From assembly GCF_900104785.1 (NCBI RefSeq), contig NZ_LT629733.1:1148501-1212500 (forward strand): DNA of 64,000 bases, in the 5' to 3' direction. The notes beneath the pieces were generated by a model. The model saw only the letters and a list, made by a program, of their open reading frames with translations. It was not told the DNA's origin and did not search any database. The DNA comes from Formosa sp. Hel1_31_208 (GTDB lineage Bacteria; Bacteroidota; Bacteroidia; Flavobacteriales; Flavobacteriaceae). Positions 9,472-18,063 of this stretch are shown here, one piece after another. Made by a program: the position numbers and the translations under genes. Each line of letters starts with the position of its first letter. The first letter of the stretch is position 1.

Positions 9472-9921
9472 TCACATCAGTACATATTTTGGTTGGTTGT
9501 TTTCAACTTCAAATAGTTTAGTGTAGTCCATAACATTTGGAACATTGTCTATTTTGCACAAGAATTTTACAACTTCACACAATCCGTTGAACAATAAATC
9601 TTTGTTTTGAGGATGGTTAGGTTTTATATTATTTCTTTTTAATGGGAGCTGGTACCCGCAGGTTTTCAGAAATATAGCTTCCACTTCAAGTAGTTCGTAT
9701 GGTGTATAGCCATTAAAGCGCCTTCCAAAGCTTTGATGTACTTTTCCAACATAATTCAACTGCACGGAGCCGTGCTCATCAGATAATTGTTTCCAAGCGC
9801 CTGTACGGTCTAAAATGTTTCCTACGGCGCAGCTCTTACAGCATTCAGGATGCAATTTATCATTATGAAAAGCAATGTAGAGTTTTTCTATGGCTTTTTC
9901 TAAACGTTGAGTCGTTTTCAT
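9472..9921 (-). CDS. Conserved hypothetical protein with CCKSC motif
   Basis: A soluble 149-residue protein of unknown function. The N-terminal part holds HPECCKSCAVGNI, where three cysteines (CCxxC) plus His could bind a metal or cluster. No signal peptide or membrane helix is seen. I chose the ATG at 9921 over one 13 codons upstream because a TATCTTTT -7 box lies at 9950-9957, which would put transcription start inside the longer version. It is convergent with nqrF. I recall homologues in flavobacteria being labelled as NADH-quinone reductase subunit F, which the sequence does not support: no ferredoxin, FAD or NAD motif is present. A role around Nqr is only a guess from position. Confidence 0.72.
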   Translation of the reverse strand: MKTTQRLEKAIEKLYIAFHNDKLHPECCKSCAVGNILDRTGAWKQLSDEHGSVQLNYVGKVHQSFGRRFNGYTPYELLEVEAIFLKTCGYQLPLKRNNIKPNHPQNKDLLFNGLCEVVKFLCKIDNVPNVMDYTKLFEVENNQPKYVLM

Positions 9922-10125
9922 AGTGTCAATATTTTTCTTTTTCCGAAGTAAAAGATACAAAAAATGATGATAATCTAAAACGTAAAGACCACTAATACTT
10001 CATGCTTTTGGCATGTTTTTCAGTGTTCAAAGGAAATCATATTGTCAAAGCAATTACCTAATAATTCTTATTAAAAATTCAATTAGATGGCTTAATATGT
10101 GTGGTTTTTTTGTGGTGACACTTGT

Positions 10126-11541
10126 TTAGAATTGAAAATATATAAATTGTTCACCGCTTCCTTGAGATATTACAATTAGGAAAATCATAATCGCCCAAAC
10201 AATCCCCATAACCCAAGAAGGTGTGTTTGATGCAACAGCTTTCATGGAGGTATTCCTCATGATCCAGTGACATAAAAACAAAAGACCTACAACGCTACAC
10301 ACTTTTATAATTTCGAATGTACCTAAGATCTGTTGTCCATTAATTTGCACATAAAACATGGATTTAATCATGCTCCATGCGGTTTCAAAAGTTCTAGCTC
10401 TAAAAAACACCCAGGTAATATTTACACATGAAAAGGTTATAAATGCCAAGAAGATGCCATTTCTAGCGGTAATTTTAAACGGTAAATAGCGTCGTTGTAA
10501 ACGCTCTAATATCAAGTATGTTCCATGTAGTCCGCCCCAGACCATAAAGGTCCAAGCAGCTCCATGCCATAGTCCGCCTAATAACATCGTAAGCATTAAT
10601 GCCACGTACATTCTAGTGATTCCATTTCGATTTCCTCCTAAAGGGATGTACAGGTAATCTTTTAACCAGCTTGATAAGGTGATATGCCATCGTTTCCACA
10701 GATCAGAAAAACCTAAAGAGGCATAAGGATACCTAAAGTTATCGGGTAAAATAATGCCAAGCATGAGTGCTATACCAATAGCGCAAGTAGAGTAACCCGC
10801 AAAATCAAAAAATATCTGTCCAGAAAAGGCCAAAGTGCCTACCCAAGCATCTATACCATGAAGTATTTTATCCGAACCAAATACCGTATCAGAGGTATCA
10901 GATAATAAGGTATCGGCCATAACTACTTTTTGAAAGAGTCCGATTGTCAATAAAAACAAGCCCCAAATAAACTGTTGTGTTGTAGCTTTTTTCTCTTCAT
11001 AGAACTGTGTAATTAAGTCTTTTGCACGAACAATTGGTCCTGCAACTAATTGAGGGAAGAATGTTACATAAAGAGCAAAATCTAAGAAAGTTTTTGCCGG
11101 TTGTATTTTCCTGTTGTACATGTCAATTGTATAGGACATGGTTTGAAAGGTGTAAAATGAAATACCCATAGGCAATATGATATCCATTGGTTGCGCTTCA
11201 TATTCTAGGCCTAAGCTATTAGCTATTGTAATAAAGTTTTCTAATAGAAAATTTCCGTATTTAAAAAACGCTAGAAATCCCAGATTAACGAACATACTTA
11301 GCATGAGCCAAAATTTTCGTTTGCGTTGGTTTTCTTCTACGGCTAGTTTATTACCAGCAGTCCAATCGACCATAGTAGAAATCCACAAAAGAATGACCAA
11401 AGGCGGGTTCCATAATCCGTAAAAAATATAACTCGCTAGGAGCAGCATTCGTTTTTTATTGGACCATTTTAATAATTTTAAATAGTATAATGCTAAAATT
11501 ATAACTAAAAACAAGGCAAAACTTAAAGAATTGAATAACAT
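10126..11541 (-). CDS. MBOAT family O-acyltransferase (AlgI-like)
   Basis: A polytopic membrane acyltransferase of 471 residues with about eleven hydrophobic segments. The family signature is intact: WKRWHITLSSWLKDYLYIPL (His286), GGLWHGAAWTF with His326, and GGLHGTYL with His339, of which His326 or His339 is the catalytic histidine. AlgI-type proteins pass acetyl groups across the membrane to a periplasmic SGNH partner that esterifies a polysaccharide. That partner is encoded directly upstream, 2 bp away (11544-12581). The glycan acceptor is unknown: no polymer synthesis genes lie nearby, so a cell-surface or exported polysaccharide is inferred. The length is normal for AlgI. Confidence 0.9.
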   Translation of the reverse strand: MLFNSLSFALFLVIILALYYLKLLKWSNKKRMLLLASYIFYGLWNPPLVILLWISTMVDWTAGNKLAVEENQRKRKFWLMLSMFVNLGFLAFFKYGNFLLENFITIANSLGLEYEAQPMDIILPMGISFYTFQTMSYTIDMYNRKIQPAKTFLDFALYVTFFPQLVAGPIVRAKDLITQFYEEKKATTQQFIWGLFLLTIGLFQKVVMADTLLSDTSDTVFGSDKILHGIDAWVGTLAFSGQIFFDFAGYSTCAIGIALMLGIILPDNFRYPYASLGFSDLWKRWHITLSSWLKDYLYIPLGGNRNGITRMYVALMLTMLLGGLWHGAAWTFMVWGGLHGTYLILERLQRRYLPFKITARNGIFLAFITFSCVNITWVFFRARTFETAWSMIKSMFYVQINGQQILGTFEIIKVCSVVGLLFLCHWIMRNTSMKAVASNTPSWVMGIVWAIMIFLIVISQGSGEQFIYFQF

Positions 11542-11543
11542 AA

Positions 11544-12581
11544 TTAGTTGGTTTTAGAATTAGTCAATGCGCCATCTGTTGTCATTAGTTTTATTAATTC
11601 CGTAGTAAAGAATTGGGCATCTTTAGTAGAAAGATGAGACCATTCCGGTAAATTTAAATCAAGAAATTGTTCGTAATCTTCGAAATGGTAACTCTTAACC
11701 CCTGTTTTCTCAACCAATTCATCCCAAAAATCAGTTCGAGGTACTCCCTTTCGTTCCGCATCTCTAAAAAAACCTGATGAAGGACATCTTAAGAGAATTA
11801 AATGTCCTCCTCGTTTTTTAAATGCGTCATGCAATTCTAGAAATGCTGCTGTTGTTGAGGCTTTATCCGGAGGAGGTAGACCACTTGTTAAGATATCTTT
11901 CCAGACTGTTTTTATAGTATTTGCATAGACCGTATCATTCGTTACATAATCTGGCATTTTCATATGCCTATCTAGCGAAATTTCTTCAAAATTATTAAAA
12001 GGTGGGCCAGGTGCTTCGCCTCGTTCACCAATATGTATTTTAGACAATAGCGTTTTTAAATCTACGTCAGAATCCCAGCCTTCATCACCATCTCTGATGA
12101 ATGCTAAATTTGTTTGAAGAGGAATGGATAATTTGTGATTTAGTCGTTGTGCGTAAGTTCTATCATGGTAATAGTCAACGAGTGTTTGTGAGCGTTTAAT
12201 AGGTGGAGCCTCAGGATAAGTCGTTGAGAAAAACAAACTGGGAGTCACACCTACTACTAATGTGCCGTTGAAATCGGTATTTTCAACAATATCTTTGAAT
12301 GGAGGTATTGGGGAAGCGCCTTGTGTAGCTAGCATTATTGGTTCGGTATTGGTCAGTTCTCTCCAAACGTCTAATTGAATATCATACAGGGTTCTTGATG
12401 ATCCAATAAAAACAACGCTATTAGCACTAGCATCTGTAAGCCTGTGGCGTTGATTAGCCCAAAGGTTTTTATTATCATCTAAATTTGGTTGTAATCCTTG
12501 AGATCTCCAGTAAATTTCCCAAGCTGTGACAGCAATAATACTTAATATTATTGCAACGACTAAAGACTGTTTTAAGTGCAT
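11544..12581 (-). CDS. SGNH-fold periplasmic acyltransferase partner of the MBOAT protein
   Basis: The 345-residue protein starts with an N-terminal signal anchor (about 6-24), then an SGNH hydrolase-like domain. The block I serine is in VFIGSSRTLYD (Ser61/62), and the C-terminal WSHLSTKDA carries the likely catalytic His316. Such proteins resemble AlgJ, AlgX and related O-acetyltransferases that work with an MBOAT acyl carrier. The two genes are separated by 2 bp and surely cotranscribed. The position of the catalytic acid cannot be fixed by eye. Function in polysaccharide O-acetylation is inferred from the pairing. Confidence 0.72.
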   Translation of the reverse strand: MHLKQSLVVAIILSIIAVTAWEIYWRSQGLQPNLDDNKNLWANQRHRLTDASANSVVFIGSSRTLYDIQLDVWRELTNTEPIMLATQGASPIPPFKDIVENTDFNGTLVVGVTPSLFFSTTYPEAPPIKRSQTLVDYYHDRTYAQRLNHKLSIPLQTNLAFIRDGDEGWDSDVDLKTLLSKIHIGERGEAPGPPFNNFEEISLDRHMKMPDYVTNDTVYANTIKTVWKDILTSGLPPPDKASTTAAFLELHDAFKKRGGHLILLRCPSSGFFRDAERKGVPRTDFWDELVEKTGVKSYHFEDYEQFLDLNLPEWSHLSTKDAQFFTTELIKLMTTDGALTNSKTN

Positions 12582-12713
12582 TTTGGTTGATTAGTTAACG
12601 TTTATAGTTAAGATCAGTGAAGGCAGACTTTAGGTTGTTTTAAATATAAGTAAAATTAATTTACTAGTGAGGTATTATTCGTTTCAGAATTTAGAGAGGT
12701 GAATAAGTCACAA

Positions 12714-12737
12714 TGAAAAATAGCGTTCTATTTTTCA
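12714..12737 (-). terminator. AT-rich hairpin downstream of the small-protein operon
   Basis: A perfect 10-bp stem (TGAAAAATAG / CTATTTTTCA) with a CGTT loop lies 120 bp beyond the stop of the 63-residue gene. A second hairpin at 12755-12780 (GATTGC / GCAATC with inner GATA / TATC) precedes it in the direction of transcription. There is no U-run, so termination is a guess. Confidence 0.4.
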
Positions 12738-12858
12738 GCTTTGTCTGAGATATGGATTGCGCTGATAGGGTATCGCAATCAATTTAACACTAGCCCTAAA
12801 AATAAGAGTAACTGCGGTAAAGGAAACAAGGGGGTTTAGTATAAAGTATTTATCCTAC

Positions 12859-13050
12859 TTAGCCCATTTTCCCATCGCCATCTATGTCCTTTACTAAGTG
12901 GGTTTCTAAAGCAATTAGTGTTTTTTTAAGAAGCACTTTTGTATTGGTTAATTCCTCTTCTAATCGTTTTACTCGTTCTTCAACACTATTGGTTTGTTCT
13001 TGCTGTTTTTCTATTTCGTCTTGTTGTAATAAGTCCCAAAAAATACCCAT
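12859..13050 (-). CDS. Small coiled-coil protein of unknown function
   Basis: A 63-residue soluble protein. After MGIFWDLLQQDEI comes a heptad-like helix (about 15-52: VEERVKRLEEELTNTKVLLK), then a short acidic tail with DIDGDGKMG that resembles a calcium-loop start. It lies downstream of, and on the same strand as, a 42-residue membrane protein and a cupin lipoprotein. I do not recognise a family. The codon pattern and the clean ATG support a real gene; the frame on the other strand here is a shadow. Confidence 0.6.
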   Translation of the reverse strand: MGIFWDLLQQDEIEKQQEQTNSVEERVKRLEEELTNTKVLLKKTLIALETHLVKDIDGDGKMG

Positions 13051-13099
13051 GCTTGATTTATATTTAGTTGTTTAGTAATTAGTTGATTCAAGAATTTAA

Positions 13100-13228
13100 T
13101 TATGAATTGTCTGAATTGGAATCTTCTTTGTCCTCTTTTTTCATTTTAATATAACCTGTCACCAATCGTACTCCTAATCGAGCAAAAAGGATAATAGCAA
13201 TGACCATTACAATGTCAAATCCATTCAT
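13100..13228 (-). CDS. Small single-pass membrane protein (42 residues)
   Basis: The minus strand from the ATG at 13228 reads MNGFDIVMVIAIILFARLG, then VRLVTGYIKMKKEDKEDSN and a stop at 13100. One hydrophobic helix (about 4-17) is followed by a basic then acidic cytoplasmic tail, a typical small-protein layout. It starts 3 bases after the cupin gene ends and lies 49 bp before the 63-residue coiled-coil gene, so the three are probably one transcript. Function is unknown. Support is the hydrophobic pattern and tight packing only. Confidence 0.55.
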   Translation of the reverse strand: MNGFDIVMVIAIILFARLGVRLVTGYIKMKKEDKEDSNSDNS

Positions 13229-13231
13229 ATA

Positions 13232-13666
13232 TTATTTGTATTCCATAATTAAAAAAACTGCGGTACTATCGCCTATATTCAGAACTTCATGCCAATCTAT
13301 GCCTTCGTTTTCAAAACTATATCCTGATGGCACCTTAACGGTTCTCACACCTGTTGTGTCTTTTATTCTAAATGTACTACCAGAGATGGCATATCCAATA
13401 TGTGGTTTGTGATAATGTCTTTCGTGACCAATTCCAGGAGCAAACGTACATTTTAAAACTCTCAATTCATCATTGTCATTAACAACTTCACAAACGGCTT
13501 CATCATTCCAGCCAGCTTGCAAAGGATCGGGTGAGGAACTTTTGTTATGACAACTAACTATAAGTAGAGTAAACAAACTAAATGTTACAAATTTTGCTGC
13601 TCTATTTTTTGCAGTTAAGTGATTTAATCGTTCGTAGAATTTAGTAAATAATAATTTAATTTCCAT
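13232..13666 (-). CDS. Cupin-domain lipoprotein
   Basis: A 144-residue protein. An N-terminal hydrophobic segment ends in FTLLIVSCHNK, which fits a lipobox although it is preceded by an unusually long basic stretch of about 20 residues. The rest is one small cupin barrel with GIGHERHYHKPHIGYAISG (three histidines as metal ligands) and a second motif around GIDWHEVLN. Enzymatic role is unknown. The ATG at 13666 is preferred: it overlaps the end of the M28 peptidase gene by 11 bases, as expected for coupling, whereas longer versions lie deep inside that gene. The true start could be slightly later, nearer the hydrophobic segment. Confidence 0.7.
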   Translation of the reverse strand: MEIKLLFTKFYERLNHLTAKNRAAKFVTFSLFTLLIVSCHNKSSSPDPLQAGWNDEAVCEVVNDNDELRVLKCTFAPGIGHERHYHKPHIGYAISGSTFRIKDTTGVRTVKVPSGYSFENEGIDWHEVLNIGDSTAVFLIMEYK

Positions 13667-15152
13667 ATAGTGTTTTGGATGCTTCTTCATACTTATCGCC
13701 AGAAGTCCATACTGGTGTTTTTGGGTTATTACCGATATTTCTTCCAGATAGAACATATGCCCTAAAAAACTTTAGTAAATAATCGTAGTCTAAATTATCG
13801 GCTTCATCACCCGGTCTGTGATAGTATTTTGTAACATCACCATTAAATGCTGTAAAGCCCAAAGAAAATGTCGGTGCGGGAATTCCTTTTCTCGCAAAAT
13901 GGACATTATCACTTCGGTCGAAAAGGCCTTGTTCTGGAGCAGGGTCATCAATAGCAGTTAAACCAAAAGCAGCTGCAGCATCTTTGATATTCTGAGCGGC
14001 TGTAGTTCGAGGTAATCCAATAATCGTAGCTAGAGATGTATCGTTGTAACCTCCATTATCACTGTTAAAACAATAGACCATTTGGTTTAGAGGTAGTACG
14101 GGATTTTCGACATAGAATTCACTGCCTAAAAGCCCTTTTTCTTCACCGGTAAACAAAATAAATAAAGCAGAACGTTTGGTAGGGTACTTAGCTAAGTTTT
14201 GAGCCATACTTAAAACGGTTGTTGTGCCTATTGCATTATCACGTGCACCATTATAAATGGTATCTCCTGTCTCATCTGGAGTGCCAATTCCTACATGGTC
14301 ATAATGTGCTGAGTATATGATAAACTCATCTTTGAGTTTTGGGTCTGTGCCTTCAACGACACCAATAACGTTTTGTGACATCACAATTTCTTCTTTCTTA
14401 TCGCTAATAACTACTTTGGACGCAATGCGCTTAGTCGTACTTAACTTATTAGCCATTTCGTAATTTTTATCTAGAACCCAAATATGAGTGGTTTGATTAT
14501 CATCGTTTTTATTGTCTGTACCATCCTCATTTTCAGCAATCATTAATTTAGAAGAATTAAAATTATGATCTATAAACCCCCACATATTCTCGTCAGCATT
14601 TAGAAGTTCTATGATAGCAGTAACACCGTGTTCTTGAGCGAGTTTTTGCTTGGTATTTCGCAATCCAAAAGCAGCGCGTGTATCTTTCGTTTCAGCACTT
14701 CCTGCTTTTATAATAATGACTTTCCCATTAAGGTCTTTATCTATATAATCATCAGCCATACCATAATTTAAATATATGGCGTCAGATGAAGTATTCACTT
14801 GAGATGGAAATACAAAAGCATAATTATTTATATTTTGCCCATTAATTTCAATCTTTACTTCGGCAGGAGGAGAAACGCGTTTAAGTTTGACTTCTTGATA
14901 ATAATTTCCTGTTTCCGGATTTGGTTTTACGCCATAGCTTCGCAAGGTGTTGGCTAAATAAGAAGCTGCTATTTTGTTTTCTGGTGTTCCTGTTTCTCGT
15001 CCTTTTAATAAATCGTCGGCTAAAAAATAGATGTGCCCTTCAATAGCTGATTTACTCGTGGTTTCGATTACTTTAGCTTTTTCGCTTTGCGCAAAAAACG
15101 AAAAAGTAACAAGTAAAACTATTAGGGTTAAGGTTGTTTTTTTTAAGGTCAT
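13656..15152 (-). CDS. M28 family zinc metallopeptidase (aminopeptidase)
   Basis: A secreted or periplasmic 498-residue aminopeptidase. A signal peptide (1-21, ending FFAQ) precedes an N-terminal part, a PA-like insert (about 130-260, with LNGKVIIIKAGSAETKDTRA), and the M28 core. The two-zinc site is fully visible: His283 and Asp285 in SAHYDHVG, Asp305 in GARDNAIG, Glu337/Glu338 in FTGEEKGLLGS, Asp365 in FNSDNGGYN, and a late His in KYYHRPGDEAD. The enzyme probably removes N-terminal residues from peptides outside the cytoplasm. It heads a run with the cupin lipoprotein and two tiny proteins. There is no type IX C-terminal sorting domain. Confidence 0.9.
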   Translation of the reverse strand: MTLKKTTLTLIVLLVTFSFFAQSEKAKVIETTSKSAIEGHIYFLADDLLKGRETGTPENKIAASYLANTLRSYGVKPNPETGNYYQEVKLKRVSPPAEVKIEINGQNINNYAFVFPSQVNTSSDAIYLNYGMADDYIDKDLNGKVIIIKAGSAETKDTRAAFGLRNTKQKLAQEHGVTAIIELLNADENMWGFIDHNFNSSKLMIAENEDGTDNKNDDNQTTHIWVLDKNYEMANKLSTTKRIASKVVISDKKEEIVMSQNVIGVVEGTDPKLKDEFIIYSAHYDHVGIGTPDETGDTIYNGARDNAIGTTTVLSMAQNLAKYPTKRSALFILFTGEEKGLLGSEFYVENPVLPLNQMVYCFNSDNGGYNDTSLATIIGLPRTTAAQNIKDAAAAFGLTAIDDPAPEQGLFDRSDNVHFARKGIPAPTFSLGFTAFNGDVTKYYHRPGDEADNLDYDYLLKFFRAYVLSGRNIGNNPKTPVWTSGDKYEEASKTLYGN

Positions 15153-15352
15153 AGTGTTGAAATATAATTTATTATGAGGGTTTAAATTTACACTTTTAAT
15201 TAGAGATTTAAGTTAAATGTAAGTAGGTGAATCTTCATTTTTATGCCAAAATCAAGGTTATTCAAGAGATTTTTAAAATGATAGTTGTCAAATAGGCGAT
15301 GAAATTAGTCTGTTTTTTTATTCTAAGGTATTATTGATTATTGCCATAACAT

Positions 15353-16123
15353 TTAATCTTTTACTACTTCTTTATCTATTAATTCAATGAGTTGTAGGCA
15401 CATCGTTTTCATTTCAATAAACTGTTGATTCATTACACTAAATTCATAACTCGCCATTACAAAACCGTTTTTTTGTTTAGTATCTTTTAGCATTCTGTTG
15501 AAGTCTAATTTTGAGAGCTCTCTGCGTTCACCCATGGTGCCATTTGTAACTTGATAGGTGTAGTTTTGTACAATGGGATTCATATCCATCAAATTGTATT
15601 GTGGTTCGTATAGCAAGAGTTCTGCATCATATCTGAAATGTGCTTCTTCATCTTTCATAACTTTATAAAGCGTTTCCATATTTAATAGTGTGCTTTTTAT
15701 GGAATCGTTAGAGATTAAAGCTAGATTTCCCGAATTAATCAATTCTTGAAAGGTATTATTTATTTGAAAGAACTTACGCCAAGTATAGATATTTACAGTA
15801 TGGACATTAAAAACTTCTAAATCTGTGATTGGTTTGCCTTCATAATGTTCAATAATCGTATTAGCTGAATTAATTGCCTTTTGTCTGGTAGCAATGTAAT
15901 TATCTAAATGAGAAATATTAAGTTTTAAATCGGTTTTAATATTTTTTAAGTAATGTAACTCTTGTGCTCGCTGTTGACGGATTTCATTATTGTTGTTAAT
16001 ATTGAGTGCGATAAGAATGCCGATAACCACCAGAATAATTTCACCAATGGCATAGAGTATGTATTTACTGAACTTATTTTCAGTAATTAGTCGCTTGCGA
16101 ATACTTCGAAAGATTTTAATCAT
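15353..16123 (-). CDS. DUF6090 family membrane-anchored protein (solo copy)
   Basis: A 256-residue protein of unknown function. It shows the same N-terminal layout as the six array members at 39257-43741: a basic amphipathic start (MIKIFRSIRKRLITENKFSK), a helix containing YAIGEIILVVIGILIAL at about 24-40, then a long helical periplasmic domain. The Q/W of the usual QINNWNE end of the anchor are changed here (NINNNNE). It lies 26 bp downstream of the TerB-like gene, same strand, far from the array. It is thus a diverged paralogue rather than a recent duplicate. Confidence 0.82.
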   Translation of the reverse strand: MIKIFRSIRKRLITENKFSKYILYAIGEIILVVIGILIALNINNNNEIRQQRAQELHYLKNIKTDLKLNISHLDNYIATRQKAINSANTIIEHYEGKPITDLEVFNVHTVNIYTWRKFFQINNTFQELINSGNLALISNDSIKSTLLNMETLYKVMKDEEAHFRYDAELLLYEPQYNLMDMNPIVQNYTYQVTNGTMGERRELSKLDFNRMLKDTKQKNGFVMASYEFSVMNQQFIEMKTMCLQLIELIDKEVVKD

Positions 16124-16149
16124 AAAATTAAAAGCACATATTTGTCTTT

Positions 16150-16485
16150 TTAATACAGGATATTATCTAATATGCGATCAATATTACTTTCCTTTCTATC
16201 CATGACACCGTCAGATAGAAACAACTCGTAAATGTCGCGTCTAAAATCGGCTAGTTCCATATCAGAAAAATCATGTAATTGAATGTTCTCATCAATCTTG
16301 TCTAAACTTTCCTGTTCACCATCTTCGGAGTATTCCAAATACATTTTCTCGAAGGTTTTTGCATCTGTTCTCGATTTGATTAATTCAATTTCATGTTTGG
16401 TTTCGACAGAGTCTGCATTTGCACAGAGTATTAAAATATAAATCTCTAGTTCTGCTTTAGTCCATGGTTTTGATTCCTGCTTCAT
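16150..16485 (-). CDS. Small acidic helical protein, TerB-like
   Basis: An acidic, all-helical 111-residue cytoplasmic protein. The pattern LEIYILILCANADSVETKHE, a middle stretch with paired acidic residues, and LFLSDGVMDRKESNIDRI near the end resembles the TerB fold, where acidic pairs bind metal. Similarity is by pattern only. It is upstream of the solo DUF6090 gene with 26 bp between them, so a shared transcript is likely. Function is unknown. Confidence 0.6.
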   Translation of the reverse strand: MKQESKPWTKAELEIYILILCANADSVETKHEIELIKSRTDAKTFEKMYLEYSEDGEQESLDKIDENIQLHDFSDMELADFRRDIYELFLSDGVMDRKESNIDRILDNILY

Positions 16486-16748
16486 GTGATGTTTAATTGT
16501 TGATTAGCTATTTTCTGACCAATAATATAGAGTTATTAATGTAAAGTGTAAAATTTAATTTCTCCCTTGTTTATATAATAAAAATGAATTATCAGTTATA
16601 GTTGTTCGTAGGCAAATTACAGGCAGCATTGAGGTTGGCGTTATTATTGGTTTTAATATCTCTTAAAAGGTGCAACCAGATAATTCTTAAAGTTACATAA
16701 TTTTCTTTACTGTATAACAAATCTTACGATTTTGTCGTTCTCCATGTT

Positions 16749-17618
16749 ATGAAAAAAGTTGTACTGTCACTTTTTATGATCATCACGTTCGTGGTTTTAG
16801 TATTTCAGATAAAGCCCTTAAAATACGCACTTCTTGAGATGTCTGGGAATATTTCAAAATCAAGTCTTATTCACAAAGATAGTCTGACTATAGCCTCAAG
16901 AGTAAATATTCCAAAAGGATATAAACGAGTGACTTATCCAGAGGGAAGTTTTCAAGAGTATCTGCGTCATTATAAATTGAAACCTTTCGGAAGTAAAATT
17001 ATAAACTACGACGATTCTGAATATTTTTGGCAAGGTGGTCATATAGGAGTTTTAGAAGTTCCCGTTCCTAAAAACGGATTACAACAATGTGCCGATGCTT
17101 TGATTAGAATTAGGAGTGAATACCTTTGGGATCATGACCGTAAGGATGAGATTGGTTTCAATTTCACCTCAGGGCATTATTGTTCTTGGACCAAATATGC
17201 GGAAGGCTATCGACCAAAAATTAGTGGTAATAAAGTGACGTTTTCTAAAACAGTTAATGCGAATCACACTAAAGCAAATTTCTATAAGTACCTAAACTTA
17301 ATTTATACGTATTCTGGAACCTTGTCACTTTACCATGAATTGATACCAATCTACGATGATAAAACCTTGAAAATTGGCGATATGTTGATTAAAGGAGGAA
17401 CTCCTGGACATATAGTTATGATAAGTGACGAGATAATAAATGAAAATGGAGATAAGTTATATTTACTGTTTCAAGGTAACACTCCTGCACAAAGCGTTCA
17501 TTTGGTTAAAAACTTGGAAGATGATACCATTTCGCCCTGGTATTTTTTAGAAAATGACATCAAGATTCCAGTATCTAATTACGTTTTTGGACGATCAAAA
17601 TTTGTAAGATTTAAATGA
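16749..17618 (+). CDS. DUF4846 family exported protein
   Basis: A 289-residue protein with an N-terminal signal anchor (about 4-22). The features YPEGSFQEYLRHYKLKPFGS, LQQCADALIRIRSEYLW, FNFTSGHYCSW, KYAEGYRP and LLFQGNTPAQSVHL are those of DUF4846. The family is of unknown function and its members are found as surface or periplasmic proteins in Bacteroidota. A basic Cys/Trp-rich core is conserved, but I cannot name catalytic residues. It has its own 263-bp upstream spacer with no clear -7 box, and is followed 67 bp later by the 125-residue protein. Confidence 0.8.
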   Translation: MKKVVLSLFMIITFVVLVFQIKPLKYALLEMSGNISKSSLIHKDSLTIASRVNIPKGYKRVTYPEGSFQEYLRHYKLKPFGSKIINYDDSEYFWQGGHIGVLEVPVPKNGLQQCADALIRIRSEYLWDHDRKDEIGFNFTSGHYCSWTKYAEGYRPKISGNKVTFSKTVNANHTKANFYKYLNLIYTYSGTLSLYHELIPIYDDKTLKIGDMLIKGGTPGHIVMISDEIINENGDKLYLLFQGNTPAQSVHLVKNLEDDTISPWYFLENDIKIPVSNYVFGRSKFVRFK

Positions 17619-17673
17619 GCTTGTTTTTCGCTTTGAGAAATGGAATCTATTTTCTTATCATAAATTCCTGTTG

Positions 17674-17681
17674 TATCTTTG
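17674..17681 (+). promoter_or_regulatory. -7 box of Bacteroidota promoter, leaderless arrangement
   Basis: TATCTTTG matches TAnnTTTG exactly and ends only 4 bases before the ATG at 17686. Transcription would begin at or within a base or two of the start codon. It decides against a longer TTG-initiated frame. Confidence 0.7.
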
Positions 17682-17685
17682 CATT

Positions 17686-18063
17686 ATGAGCAAAGCACTT
17701 AATGAACAAGAATTGCACAACCTTGCAATGAATCATGTTGGGAAAGACTTAGAGCAACGCGGTTTTGAGTTTGTGGCCATAAATAGTAAGCTTAAAAAGC
17801 ACCCACAATTTGTATGTATTGATAAAAATAGCCAGTATTTTTTTGTGATTGTCAAAGCTGTGAAGCTGCCTCAAAACCCAAATAATTATGATGTTATTTG
17901 GATGGAAACCTTTAAAAAACATGCTTTTGACAAAGAGGCGAAAGTACTCTATGCTGGTGTTGGTCTAGGGAATCCAGATGGTGAAGATTTACCCATATAT
18001 TTAAATGAAGACTATTTGATTGAATACAATGGTATTCAAGTCATAGAAATGAACCTAAATTAA
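17686..18063 (+). CDS. Conserved 125-residue protein upstream of apbE
   Basis: A soluble protein of unknown function, starting MSKALNEQELHNLAM. The fold looks alpha/beta (FVCIDKNSQYFFVIVKAV, KVLYAGVGLGNPDGED). No cofactor motif is seen. The stop at 18063 is followed immediately by the apbE ATG at 18064, so the two are certainly cotranscribed. ApbE flavinylates NqrB and NqrC, and I recall databases labelling this small protein as Nqr subunit F; the sequence lacks every NqrF motif, so I do not adopt that name. A helper role in Nqr maturation is inferred from its place. The start is fixed by the -7 box at 17674-17681. Confidence 0.75.
   Translation: MSKALNEQELHNLAMNHVGKDLEQRGFEFVAINSKLKKHPQFVCIDKNSQYFFVIVKAVKLPQNPNNYDVIWMETFKKHAFDKEAKVLYAGVGLGNPDGEDLPIYLNEDYLIEYNGIQVIEMNLN

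Noticed and set aside
9472..9921. Identification of this protein as Nqr subunit F
   Set aside because: No ferredoxin, FAD or NAD motif is present; true NqrF is at 8042-9361.
10001..10021. CATGC / GCATG hairpin followed by T residues, plus orientation
   Set aside because: Only a 5-bp stem and no plus-strand gene upstream; below what I would call a terminator.
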